The position numbers and the translations under genes are program-made. A stretch of 10,129 nt of DNA from UMGS1851 sp900555605. GTDB lineage: Bacteria; Bacillota; Clostridia; UBA1212; UBA1255. Shown piece after piece: positions 1-7,000 of the stretch. The stretch spans positions 1-10,129 of the forward strand of contig CABROF010000092.1 of NCBI GenBank assembly GCA_902472555.1, read 5' to 3'. Below the pieces are notes generated by a model. It did no database searches. It was not told the origin of the DNA and was given only the letters and a program-made list of their open reading frames with translations. Each line of letters begins with the position of its first letter. The first letter of the stretch is position 1.

Positions 1-11
1 TACCGTTTCAT
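1..11 (-). CDS. Start of a gene running off the left edge (only about 3 codons seen)
   Basis: An ATG at 9-11 on the minus strand is preceded by a strong purine-rich SD (GGGAGAGG at 21-28) with a 9-base spacer. It lies about 47 bases downstream of the start site predicted from the consensus promoter at 65-93. Only M-K-R and part of a fourth codon are inside the window, so no product can be suggested. An alternative in-frame reading starts at the ATG at 64-66, but that codon overlaps the -10 hexamer and so should not be in the transcript. Start choice is an inference from promoter and SD placement. Confidence 0.4.
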
Positions 12-64
12 CCGAAAACACCTCTCCCGTATTCATTTTTTCATCGTTTTTTACAGGTGTTTCC

Positions 65-93
65 ATTATATCGGCCCGCCGTCTGATTGTCAA
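65..93 (-). promoter_or_regulatory. Perfect-consensus sigma-70/sigma-A promoter
   Basis: On the minus strand, TTGACA (88-93) is followed by a 17-base spacer (71-87) and TATAAT (65-70), matching the housekeeping sigma consensus at all 12 hexamer positions with the optimal spacer. The predicted transcription start is around position 58. The next downstream elements are an SD at 21-28 and an ATG at 9-11, so it should drive the gene leaving the window on the left. An 8-base inverted repeat (AAACACCT at 16-23, AGGTGTTT at 55-62) spans the predicted start site and the SD. It could be an operator or partly mask the SD, but this is weak evidence. Confidence 0.8.
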
Positions 94-133
94 CATAGAA
101 TTGTCATACTTTTTACATAATGTTATATGAAAA

Positions 134-215
134 AGTAAATGCAACCGTGAAGTAGTAAATGCAACGCGAAAAAGTAAACAAAAGCGCAGAAACGCGCAGA
201 AGCATGTTTACATTT
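134..215. repeat. Field of short direct and inverted repeats in the intergenic region
   Basis: The 12-mer AGTAAATGCAAC occurs at 134-145 and again at 154-165, exactly 20 bases apart. A degenerate third copy (AGTAAAC) starts at 173. A second pair, GCGCAGAAAC (184-193) and GCGCAGAAGC (194-203), is tandem with one mismatch. GTAAACA (175-181) and TGTTTAC (205-211) form a perfect 7-base inverted repeat around this pair. The field lies directly upstream of the consensus promoter at 65-93 and downstream of the antiporter terminator. It could be a set of regulator-binding sites or the remnant of a transposon end with internal repeats, as IS21-family ends can have. No transposase gene is present here to decide. 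Confidence 0.6.
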
Positions 216-257
216 ATCTGAGATTCTATTCCTTTGACGAACAGATTATCAATACAT

Positions 258-283
258 AAAAAGCCGCTGACAAACGCAGCGGC
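258..283 (-). terminator. Rho-independent terminator after the antiporter gene
   Basis: Read on the minus strand, GCCGCTG and CAGCGGC form a perfect 7-bp GC-rich stem with a 7-base loop (arms at 277-283 and 263-269), followed at once by TTTTT (258-262). It sits about 54 bases past the antiporter stop codon and is the natural end of the transcript carrying the antiporter. Confidence 0.88.
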
Positions 284-336
284 GCTTCCTTCAACAAATT
301 CATAAGGCAGAAACATGGATCGACTGTCTCCTTATG

Positions 337-1539
337 TTACTTTCCGGCAGACGGATCTGCTGCGGCAGGCTGTTTGATCTGTACGATTTCGCCCGCTTTT
401 GTTAGCGTAATCTTTGCTGCCACCGGCCCGATGATTTCATAGATCAGGGTTCCGCATAATACTACGGCGCGGATGGTTTGAGCATAGGCAGGCACAACGG
501 ATTCCGCTACCAGAGACAGACCGATGGCTACACCTGCCTGCGGAATCAGCGCAGCGCCTAAATATCTTCTGACGGTCCGCGGCGCCTTTGACAGCACGCC
601 GCCGAACCAAGCACCCGCCATTTTTCCCACTACGCGCAGAATCACATAAATAATGCCCACCAAGCCGATAGACGGAATCACCGACAATTTTAAATCCGCG
701 CCGGACAGGACAAAAAACAACATAAAAATCGGCGGCGTAATTTGATCGCAGATATTCATGATACTGTTGCTGCTCTTTGTAACATTCGCAAGCGCGCAGC
801 CCATGGCCATGCAGGTCAGCAGCGCAGAAATCCCCAGCAGGTCGGATAAGGCGATGGCCATAAATAGAAACGCGATGGTAATGCACAAGCGGTTGCCGTC
901 TTTTTTGAACCAACGCAGCGGCAGTGCAAATAAGGCCCCGAATGCCGCACCGATTGCAAGCGATCCGAACACTTCTAAAAACGGTTTTATAATAGACATT
1001 GCTAAATTTCCGCCGGCTGCATTCAGCACCTTCGCTGCAGTCACTGCAAACCCAAAGCCAATCAGAGCTACGGCATCATCTAAGGCCACCACACAGAGCA
1101 GCGTTTCCGTGACAGGTCCCTTTGCCTGATACTGCTTGATCACCATAATCGTCGCTGCAGGAGCAGTTGCTGCCGCGATGGATCCCATCACAATGGAAAA
1201 CGCCGGCTCGTATCCGGCAGCCAGCAACCCAATTATCACCGCTGCAACTGCTACCAGCGCCTCAAAGATCGCGATAATTACAGGCTGGAGCCCCACGCGC
1301 CTGAAATAACTCCATTTAAATTCACCGCCGATGGAAAAGGCAATAAAACCCAAAGCCACATCGGAAATAACAGACATCTGCGCAATTGTATTTTCAGGCA
1401 GAAGACCGATTACGGAAGGACCGATCAGTAATCCGGCAATAATATAACCGGTCACATTCGGCAGGCGCACCAGCTTAACAAGCCGCCCGAACACAAGACC
1501 TGCAATGACCATTACAGATAGATAGAACAGAATATGCAT
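337..1539 (-). CDS. Cation:proton antiporter, CPA2 family
   Basis: A 400-residue integral membrane protein, hydrophobic throughout with about a dozen predicted helices, expected to exchange Na+ or K+ for protons across the cytoplasmic membrane. Visible family marks are the N-terminal LPNVTGYIIAGLLIGPS segment (26-42), the TAPAAT stretch (125-130) in the helix that usually unwinds at the ion site, the double aspartate ALDDA (D154, D155) typical of electrogenic CPA2 antiporters such as NapA, R302 and K306 in a late helix, and PQAGVAIGL (333-341). It lacks the C-terminal TrkA-N/RCK domain that many KefB-like relatives carry; only a short tail of about 20 residues rich in A, K and P follows the last helix. 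The start is ATG, with GGGGAGG 13 bases upstream, a rather long spacer. It lies 24 bases after a PII-like gene, which may regulate it. The transported ion cannot be told from sequence. Confidence 0.9.
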   Translation of the reverse strand: MHILFYLSVMVIAGLVFGRLVKLVRLPNVTGYIIAGLLIGPSVIGLLPENTIAQMSVISDVALGFIAFSIGGEFKWSYFRRVGLQPVIIAIFEALVAVAAVIIGLLAAGYEPAFSIVMGSIAAATAPAATIMVIKQYQAKGPVTETLLCVVALDDAVALIGFGFAVTAAKVLNAAGGNLAMSIIKPFLEVFGSLAIGAAFGALFALPLRWFKKDGNRLCITIAFLFMAIALSDLLGISALLTCMAMGCALANVTKSSNSIMNICDQITPPIFMLFFVLSGADLKLSVIPSIGLVGIIYVILRVVGKMAGAWFGGVLSKAPRTVRRYLGAALIPQAGVAIGLSLVAESVVPAYAQTIRAVVLCGTLIYEIIGPVAAKITLTKAGEIVQIKQPAAADPSAGK

Positions 1540-1563
1540 TTTAATTTGATTGCCTCCCCGCGC

Positions 1564-1902
1564 TTAATCCAGCAGAATACCTTCCTCGTAATCGATATTG
1601 ACGGTAAATACAATGCCTGTATCCGGTTTGTTGAGATCTCCGATGGTACTGCGGATGGTATCGACTACCAGCCGCACCTGTTCGTCCTTGACAACTGTCA
1701 GAATCGTCTTATTCTCCTCCCGCTCCGGATCCAGCAATTTGCGCAGAGATCCTAAAAACATCCCCTCGTGATAATCGCCGATGGCACGGGCCATGCCCGT
1801 ACTGCTGATAATCGTGGCGCCCTTAATGCCTGCGTCCGCAAAATGCTCCAGCAAAAGCTCAAGCGCATCCGTTTTATTTAAAATCAATACTACCAGCTTC
1901 AC
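1564..1902 (-). CDS. PII-like small regulatory protein next to the antiporter
   Basis: A 112-residue protein with the ferredoxin-like pattern of the PII/GlnB superfamily: N-terminal MKLVVLILNK strand, an LLEHFADAGIKGATI helix-strand, a STGMARAIGDY loop at the T-loop position (about 34-45), and a final GIVFTVNIDYEEGI strand resembling the C-terminal strand of PII. The T-loop is short and lacks the uridylylated YRGAEY motif of classical GlnB/GlnK, so it is a divergent PII-like protein, not a standard nitrogen sensor. The GTG start at 1900-1902 is preferred because AGGAG (1912-1916) lies 9 bases upstream; the ATG at 1909-1911 directly abuts that SD, though it would add only three residues. The neighbour is a CPA2 antiporter 24 bases downstream. 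By analogy with AmtB-GlnK and SbtA-SbtB, it may bind a nucleotide or other small molecule and gate the antiporter; that role is inference. Confidence 0.75.
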   Translation of the reverse strand: MKLVVLILNKTDALELLLEHFADAGIKGATIISSTGMARAIGDYHEGMFLGSLRKLLDPEREENKTILTVVKDEQVRLVVDTIRSTIGDLNKPDTGIVFTVNIDYEEGILLD

Positions 1903-1938
1903 CTTTGTCATCTCCTGAATATAAACTTCCGTGTTTCC

Positions 1939-1966
1939 ATTCTACTCCTCTGTTTTAAAAATGCAA
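1939..1966 (-). promoter_or_regulatory. Possible promoter for the PII-like/antiporter pair
   Basis: On the minus strand, TTGCAT (1961-1966) is followed by a 16-base spacer and TAGAAT (1939-1944). The -10 matches consensus at 5 of 6 positions, the -35 at only 3 of 6. It overlaps the last codons of tlyA and would start a transcript near 1932, about 30 bases before the PII-like start. No terminator lies between tlyA and the PII-like gene, so read-through from the upstream operon is an equally good explanation. Confidence 0.3.
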
Positions 1967-2674
1967 TAGGGCCATGAGATATTCTGTATTTCCGTCACCG
2001 CCCTTGATGGGAGACGCGGTCAGACCTATCACTTGAAAACCGTTTTGTTCTGCTGCCGTGCAGATTGCCTCTGCCGCAGCCAACGCTCGGGCAGGGTCCT
2101 TCACCACGCCCTTTTTATTAAGGTATTGCCTGCCTACTTCAAATTGCGGCTTCACCAGGCAAACCGCCCGGCCCCCGGAAATCAGAAGCGGATTCAAGAA
2201 AGGCAGAATATGATTCAGTGAGATAAAAGACACATCAACACATGCAAACGCAAACGGCGGATACCGGTCCACAGGAAAGTTTCGGATATCCGTCTTTTCC
2301 AGATTCACCACCCGTTTATCCTTCCGCAGCTTTGGTGCCAGCTGCCCGCTGCCCACATCCACGCACACCACTTCCGCGGCCCCCCGCGCAAGCAGCACCT
2401 CAGTGAAACCGCCTGTCGATGCACCGATATCAATGGCCCGCATCCCGGTAACATTAATTTGAAACTGTCTCATTGCATGACAAAGCTTAAGTCCGCCGCG
2501 GCTGACATACGGCAGCGGATCTTCCGCTTCGATCATATCCGCCTCCGAAACTTCATCCGAAGACTTTTTTCGAATAATGCCGTTGACCTTTACCATCCCC
2601 TCGCGGATCGCTCTCACCGCCCGGGTTCTGCTTTCAAAAAAGCCGCGGGCCACCAGCGCAATATCAAGCCTCAT
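1955..2674 (-). CDS. tlyA: TlyA family rRNA (cytidine-2'-O)-methyltransferase
   Basis: A 239-residue protein with an N-terminal S4 RNA-binding domain (about 1-60, beginning MRLDIALVARGFFESRTRA) and a C-terminal FtsJ-like Rossmann methyltransferase. The SAM-binding motif is DIGASTGGFTE (82-92). K63, D147, K175 and E231 match in spacing the K-D-K-E catalytic tetrad of ribose 2'-O-methyltransferases. TlyA homologues methylate ribosomal RNA 2'-OH groups; in mycobacteria this gives capreomycin susceptibility, while many Firmicutes copies are named only as hemolysin A-like. The ATG at 2672-2674 is chosen because it gives the canonical N-terminus and has AGGGAG 10 bases upstream; a longer in-frame reading from 2755 lies inside dxs and has no family similarity. 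It overlaps the end of dxs by 11 bases, implying coupled translation. The genes usual after tlyA in this cluster (NAD kinase, argR, recN) do not follow. Confidence 0.9.
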   Translation of the reverse strand: MRLDIALVARGFFESRTRAVRAIREGMVKVNGIIRKKSSDEVSEADMIEAEDPLPYVSRGGLKLCHAMRQFQINVTGMRAIDIGASTGGFTEVLLARGAAEVVCVDVGSGQLAPKLRKDKRVVNLEKTDIRNFPVDRYPPFAFACVDVSFISLNHILPFLNPLLISGGRAVCLVKPQFEVGRQYLNKKGVVKDPARALAAAEAICTAAEQNGFQVIGLTASPIKGGDGNTEYLMALLHF

Positions 2675-4589
2675 GACAAAACATCTCCCTGATTCGCTGC
2701 GCCACGGACTTGCCGTCCAATCCGTAACGCGCATAAAGCTGCGGAATGGTCCCATGCGGAATCGGTTCGTCAGGATATCCTATGGATATTACCTGCGGCA
2801 TACAGTCCGCTCCGGAAGTACGGTTCTCAAGCAGGATCCGGACTGCTTCTCCGAAACCGCCCGTCAGGACCCCGTCCTCCAGCGTAACCACAAGCGTGCT
2901 GCCTGCAGCCGCGGCACAGATTCCCTCTTCATCAAGAGGCTTTATAAAACGTGCATGAAAAACCTGTACCGTAATTCCCGCCTCCTGTAAAAGGTCAGAG
3001 GCAGTGATTGCTTCGCTGACCATAATTCCCGCCGTAATAATGCAGACCTGCCATTTTGTATACGGCCGCATATAGATTCCTTTTCCATGCCGAACCGGCT
3101 GTCTTTCCGGGAAGGCCTCGGGACGGCAGACAGATTCCTTTGCCGGATACCGGATGATATAAGGCCCCTGCATATAAGCGCGGCGGTAAGCCGAATCAGC
3201 AGTTAGCCGCAGCAGCGCCGTCTGTTCTTCAATACAGCAGGGCGCCGCAATTATCACGTGCGGCATATGCCGCAGAAAAGCAAGATCGTAAATTCCCTGG
3301 TGCGTTTTCCCGTCCGGCCCCGCTGCTCCGGCCCTGTCCACGCCGATTACAACCGGCAGCGCCTGCAGTGCGCAGTCGTGCAGCAGCTGATCATACGCGC
3401 GCTGCAAAAACGTTGCATATAAGCCTACATATGGTTTTAGGCCTGCAGCTGCCATGCCGGCAGCCATGGTAACGGCATGCTGCTCCGCAATTCCTACATC
3501 ATAAAACCGTTCCGGATACTGCTCCGCAAACAGGGACAGTCCCGTTCCCTCCGGCATAGCAGCGGAAACTGCCGTAATTGCAGGATCCTCTTTTGCCAGT
3601 GCACAAAGAACGCTGCCGAAATTTTCAGAAAAAGAACGCATCTTCCGCTGTCCCGCCGCTCCGGTCCTCTGCGCCGCTTCCTGTCCGGCAGGCTGAATGC
3701 CGTGATAGCGGCAGGGATCTGATTCGGCAGGCTGATAGCCCCGTCCTTTTTGTGTAATGACATGCAGAAGCACCGGACCTCCGAGAAAGAGCGCTTTTGA
3801 GAGTGCTTTTTCAACAGCTTCGATATTGTGTCCGTCTACCGGGCCCACATAACGAAGTCCCAGCTCTTCAAAAAATTCTCCCGGAATCAGCAGTAGTTTA
3901 ATCGAAGCCTTCAGGCGCTGAATCCAGCGTACCAGTCGGTTGCCTACCAACGGGATTTTGCTCAGTCCCGTCTTAATCCCTTTTTTTATGCGGATATAGG
4001 ATTTTCCCGTTCTGATCCTGCCGAGATAGCGTGACATGCCGCCGACATTTTTTGATATGGACATGCCGTTGTCATTTAAAATAATCAGCATGGGACAGAA
4101 AGATCGTCCGGCATCATTCAGGGCTTCATATGCCATGCCGCCTGTCAGCGCGCCGTCTCCGATCACTGCAGCCACACGGTATTTCTGTCCCTGCAGATCC
4201 CGCGCCCGCGCCATTCCCAGTGCCGCGGAAATAGACGTGGAGCTGTGCCCTGTGTCAAAACAATCGGCGCGGCTTTCCTGCCGGCAGGGAAAGCCGCTTA
4301 ATCCGCCCATTTTACGGATTGAATACATTTCAGTATTGCGCCCTGTAAGAATTTTATGTACATAGGACTGATGTCCCACATCATAGATGATTTTATCCGT
4401 AAAGGGATCGAAAATCCTGTACAGCGCGATGGTCAGTTCAACAACGCCCAAATTCGAGGCCAGATGACCGCCGGTCTCCGATACAACCGAAACAAGACGC
4501 CCGCGGATTTCCTCTGCAAGCGTCTTTAATTCATTTTGATTTAAATTTTTGATATCCTCCGGAAAATGCAGGGTCTCCAGTAATGACAA
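2664..4589 (-). CDS. dxs: 1-deoxy-D-xylulose-5-phosphate synthase
   Basis: Thiamine-diphosphate enzyme that joins pyruvate and glyceraldehyde 3-phosphate to form DXP, the entry step of the MEP isoprenoid pathway, in the cytoplasm. At 641 residues it is full length. Visible marks are GGHLASNLG (40-48), VGHQSYVHK (71-79), the ThDP/metal motif GDGALTGG (144-151) with NDN (172-174), YHGI (295-298), the catalytic glutamate in GIAEQH (E369), DRAG (418-421) with H430, and the transketolase C-terminal domain ending in EDGVLTGGFGEAV (571-583). The linker at about 285-317 is Q- and A-rich. The start is TTG at 4587-4589, with GAGG five bases upstream and a normal family N-terminus directly after it; no ATG fits. 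It sits 27 bases after ispA, another isoprenoid gene, and its last 11 bases overlap tlyA. In the DRAG loop, residues 422-425 read AAGP where most homologues have a large hydrophobic, V, G and A or E; this is a mild variation. Confidence 0.97.
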   Translation of the reverse strand: MSLLETLHFPEDIKNLNQNELKTLAEEIRGRLVSVVSETGGHLASNLGVVELTIALYRIFDPFTDKIIYDVGHQSYVHKILTGRNTEMYSIRKMGGLSGFPCRQESRADCFDTGHSSTSISAALGMARARDLQGQKYRVAAVIGDGALTGGMAYEALNDAGRSFCPMLIILNDNGMSISKNVGGMSRYLGRIRTGKSYIRIKKGIKTGLSKIPLVGNRLVRWIQRLKASIKLLLIPGEFFEELGLRYVGPVDGHNIEAVEKALSKALFLGGPVLLHVITQKGRGYQPAESDPCRYHGIQPAGQEAAQRTGAAGQRKMRSFSENFGSVLCALAKEDPAITAVSAAMPEGTGLSLFAEQYPERFYDVGIAEQHAVTMAAGMAAAGLKPYVGLYATFLQRAYDQLLHDCALQALPVVIGVDRAGAAGPDGKTHQGIYDLAFLRHMPHVIIAAPCCIEEQTALLRLTADSAYRRAYMQGPYIIRYPAKESVCRPEAFPERQPVRHGKGIYMRPYTKWQVCIITAGIMVSEAITASDLLQEAGITVQVFHARFIKPLDEEGICAAAAGSTLVVTLEDGVLTGGFGEAVRILLENRTSGADCMPQVISIGYPDEPIPHGTIPQLYARYGLDGKSVAQRIREMFCHEA

Positions 4590-4616
4590 CCGTTCCTCGC
4601 CTCAAATCGATTTATT

Positions 4617-5513
4617 TCAGTGATCACGTTCCAGCAGAAAAGCAGCTAAGGCCCTTAGAAACGTACCTCTTTCGCCAAAAGCGGCGCCGATGGCCACTGC
4701 CTCAGCCGTCATGCCGGCCAAATCGGAACGACTTTTTTCTAAGCCGTTTAATGTCACGTAAGTGGTTTTGTGCTCTTTTTCATCCCGCCCTGTTTTTTTC
4801 CCGAGCTTTTCGCTGCTGCCTTCAATATCCAATATATCATCTTTGATCTGAAATGCCAGCCCGATCAGCTCTGCGTACCGCAAAAGCAGGCGTGCCTCCT
4901 CCGTCTCCTCACAGCCCTTTGCCGCGATGGCCACCAGAACAGGCGCTTTTAGGAGCGCCCCCGTCTTGCAGCGGTACATGTGGAGTAAAGTCGCCTCTGA
5001 TATCTGTTTCCCTTCTGATTTCAGATCAACCATCTGGCCGCCGATCATTCCCTCCGTACCGGAACAGACCGCTACATTCCGCATGATCCGCAGCGCGGCT
5101 TCAGGAGATTGCAGCGCACACGCATTGCTGCACATGATCTCAAAGGCCTTATTCAGCAAACCATCCCCGGCCAGGATTGCCGTAGCCTCGCCGAATTGCT
5201 TGTGGCACGTTGGTTTACCCCGCCGATAGTCATCATTATCCATTGCCGGAAGGTCATCATGGATCAGCGAATATGTATGGATCATTTCAATGGCACAGGC
5301 AAAAGGCTCTATGATATCCGCATCGACATGCAGCACCTCTGCAGCAGCAAATGCCAGAACCGGCCGAATGCGTTTGCCTCCTGCCAGCAAACTGTAGCGC
5401 ATCGCTTCATAGATCTCTTTCTGGGGATTATCAAGCACCGGAAGATACCGTTTAAGTGCGCGCTCTGTCCTATCCGCCCATGCCTTCAGTTGATTTTGAA
5501 ATTCCGTGTTCAT
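4617..5513 (-). CDS. ispA: Farnesyl diphosphate synthase (short-chain polyprenyl synthase)
   Basis: A 298-residue trans-prenyltransferase that condenses DMAPP/GPP with IPP, most likely to C15 farnesyl diphosphate, the precursor of undecaprenyl phosphate and quinone side chains. The first aspartate-rich motif is DDLPAMDND (86-94), with the two-residue insertion of bacterial type II enzymes, followed by RRGKPTCH (97-104). The second is DDILD (225-229). GGKRIRP (45-51) is the substrate phosphate-binding region. Y81 and S82, at -5 and -4 from the first motif, agree with E. coli IspA and favour C15 product length. The ATG is preceded by GGAGG, and the gene follows xseB by 14 bases. Chain length is inferred, not shown. 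Confidence 0.94.
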   Translation of the reverse strand: MNTEFQNQLKAWADRTERALKRYLPVLDNPQKEIYEAMRYSLLAGGKRIRPVLAFAAAEVLHVDADIIEPFACAIEMIHTYSLIHDDLPAMDNDDYRRGKPTCHKQFGEATAILAGDGLLNKAFEIMCSNACALQSPEAALRIMRNVAVCSGTEGMIGGQMVDLKSEGKQISEATLLHMYRCKTGALLKAPVLVAIAAKGCEETEEARLLLRYAELIGLAFQIKDDILDIEGSSEKLGKKTGRDEKEHKTTYVTLNGLEKSRSDLAGMTAEAVAIGAAFGERGTFLRALAAFLLERDH

Positions 5514-5527
5514 GCGCTTCCTCCGTT

Positions 5528-5761
5528 TTATGCCTCTTCAGGCAGCTGCCCGTCAGGCAGGTTTTCTTGCTGCCCGGTTACGATTGTGATGGTTTTTTCA
5601 TAGCTGTCCAGCTTGTGCTGGCAATATTGGATCAGCTTCATCCCGTCCTCGAACCGTGCCACAGACTGATCCAGCGGCAGCCTGCCGGATTCCATCTCCT
5701 GCAGGATTTGTTCTATACGCTCCATTGCCTCTTCAAATTTCAAATCCAAGGTTTCGTTCAT
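5528..5761 (-). CDS. xseB: Exodeoxyribonuclease VII small subunit
   Basis: A 77-residue, mostly helical protein of normal family length. The core LKFEEAMERIEQILQEMESG (7-26) followed by LPLDQSVARFEDGMKLI is characteristic of XseB, which binds XseA in multiple copies to form exonuclease VII, a processive single-strand DNA exonuclease acting in repair in the cytoplasm. Its ATG overlaps the stop codon of xseA by four bases (ATGA at 5758-5761), consistent with translational coupling and fixed subunit stoichiometry. ispA follows 14 bases later. Confidence 0.95.
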   Translation of the reverse strand: MNETLDLKFEEAMERIEQILQEMESGRLPLDQSVARFEDGMKLIQYCQHKLDSYEKTITIVTGQQENLPDGQLPEEA

Positions 5762-6963
5762 AACTTGCCTCCCTTTTCCTGTTCTTCACTGACCACTGCC
5801 TTCAGAATGCCTTTTTGCAGTAAAATGCTGAGTGCATCGCCTGCGGACGCTTCAGCCGGATCCGTTATCATTTTTCCGTCTGCAGTCTGAACAATCCCAT
5901 ATCCGCGTTCCAGTACAGCCATGGGATTCAGTGCCTGCAGCCGTCCCTGAAGCGCCTGGATTCTTTGCCTCTGCCGTTCCGCAGCACGTACCAGGCACTC
6001 CGCCATACGCTCCTGAAAGTCAGACAAAAGCTGCCGTCTGACCTGAATGCACTCAAAAGGCCTGCGAAAAACCGGATGTGCCGCAGCACGTTCTAATTCC
6101 ATCCGTTTGAGCTGAATATTGTTTCTCGGCACCAGCCGCATCTTACCGGTATAAGTATCTAAAGAAGCCCGCAGAACATTCAGCTCCGGCACTACCAGCT
6201 CTGCTGCCGCAGAAGGCGTCGGCGCTCTGAAATCCGCTGTAAAATCAGCAATGGTATAATCTGTTTCATGTCCCACCGCTGAAATCACAGGAACACGGCA
6301 GGCCGCAATCGCGCGTGCGGTAAGTTCTTCATTAAACGGCCACAGGTCTTCAATGGAACCGCCTCCGCGGGCTAATATTACCACATCACAGCACTTTGTC
6401 CGGCTGACATATGTTAATGCCGCGGCAATCTGCTCCGCAGCAGTCTCGCCCTGCACCGCAGAAGGAAAAATCTTCAGATGCATAGTCGGGAACCGCCGGA
6501 ACAGCACATTTTTAATATCCTGAATAACCGCACCGGTCTCTGATGTAATAACACCGACACAATCCGGCAAAAACGGAATCGGCTTTTTTCGCCCGGGATC
6601 AAATAGTCCTTCCGCGGCCAAACGTTTTTTCAGCTCCTCAAAGGCCAGATACAGTGCACCGACCCCATCCGGCTCCATCCGCTCCGCATACAGCTGGTAA
6701 GCGCCGTCCCGCTCATATACCGTGATATTTCCATATACCAATACCTTCATACCATCCCGCGGCCGGAACGCGAGCCCGGCTGCACGGCTTCTGAACATCA
6801 CGCAGCGCAGAACGCCGCCGCTGTCTTTTAAACTGAAATAAGCGTGCCCTGACGTATGCAGCTTAAAATTTGAAATCTCTCCCTGCACCCATAAGCCGCT
6901 TAAGTTGATGTCACTGCTCAGCAGTGCTTTGATGTACTGGTTGACCGCAGATACTGTCATCAT
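5758..6963 (-). CDS. xseA: Exodeoxyribonuclease VII large subunit
   Basis: Catalytic subunit of exonuclease VII, which degrades single-stranded DNA from either end to short oligonucleotides. It has 401 residues from the chosen start. An N-terminal OB-fold (about 1-100, with LWVQGEISNFKLHTSGHAYF) precedes the catalytic domain, where GVITSETGAVIQDI (137-150), RGGGSIEDLWPFNEE (199-213), GHETDYTIAD (231-240) and DFRAPTPSAAAE (244-255) are conserved blocks. A long helical arm follows, then the C-terminal LERGYGIV (351-358). The ATG at 6961-6963 is preferred because AAAGG lies seven bases upstream and it gives the usual MMTVS start; the upstream ATG at 6976-6978 has GGAG only three bases away. It lies 37 bases after nusB with no folD between, unlike many Firmicutes. 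Confidence 0.95.
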   Translation of the reverse strand: MMTVSAVNQYIKALLSSDINLSGLWVQGEISNFKLHTSGHAYFSLKDSGGVLRCVMFRSRAAGLAFRPRDGMKVLVYGNITVYERDGAYQLYAERMEPDGVGALYLAFEELKKRLAAEGLFDPGRKKPIPFLPDCVGVITSETGAVIQDIKNVLFRRFPTMHLKIFPSAVQGETAAEQIAAALTYVSRTKCCDVVILARGGGSIEDLWPFNEELTARAIAACRVPVISAVGHETDYTIADFTADFRAPTPSAAAELVVPELNVLRASLDTYTGKMRLVPRNNIQLKRMELERAAAHPVFRRPFECIQVRRQLLSDFQERMAECLVRAAERQRQRIQALQGRLQALNPMAVLERGYGIVQTADGKMITDPAEASAGDALSILLQKGILKAVVSEEQEKGGKL

Positions 6964-7000
6964 AATAAAGCCTTTCATGCGCTCCGTGCGATATCAATTT

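Noticed and set aside
64..66. ATG as start of the left-edge gene
   Set aside because: It overlaps the TATAAT hexamer of the consensus promoter and would not be transcribed from it; the ATG at 9-11 has the SD.
113..316. 67-residue minus-strand ORF downstream of the antiporter
   Set aside because: It spans the antiporter terminator and the repeat field, lacks a convincing SD, and its composition shows no family pattern.
2675..2755. N-terminal extension of tlyA into dxs
   Set aside because: The extra 27 residues lie wholly within dxs in another frame and resemble no TlyA N-terminus; the ATG at 2674 has a good SD and starts the S4 domain.
3494..3814. 106-residue minus-strand ORF inside dxs
   Set aside because: It is a frame-shifted shadow of dxs, whose own frame is intact and carries all catalytic motifs across this stretch.
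5109..5603. 164-residue plus-strand ORF opposite ispA and xseB
   Set aside because: Antisense shadow: it covers conserved motif regions of ispA on the other strand and has no family pattern of its own.
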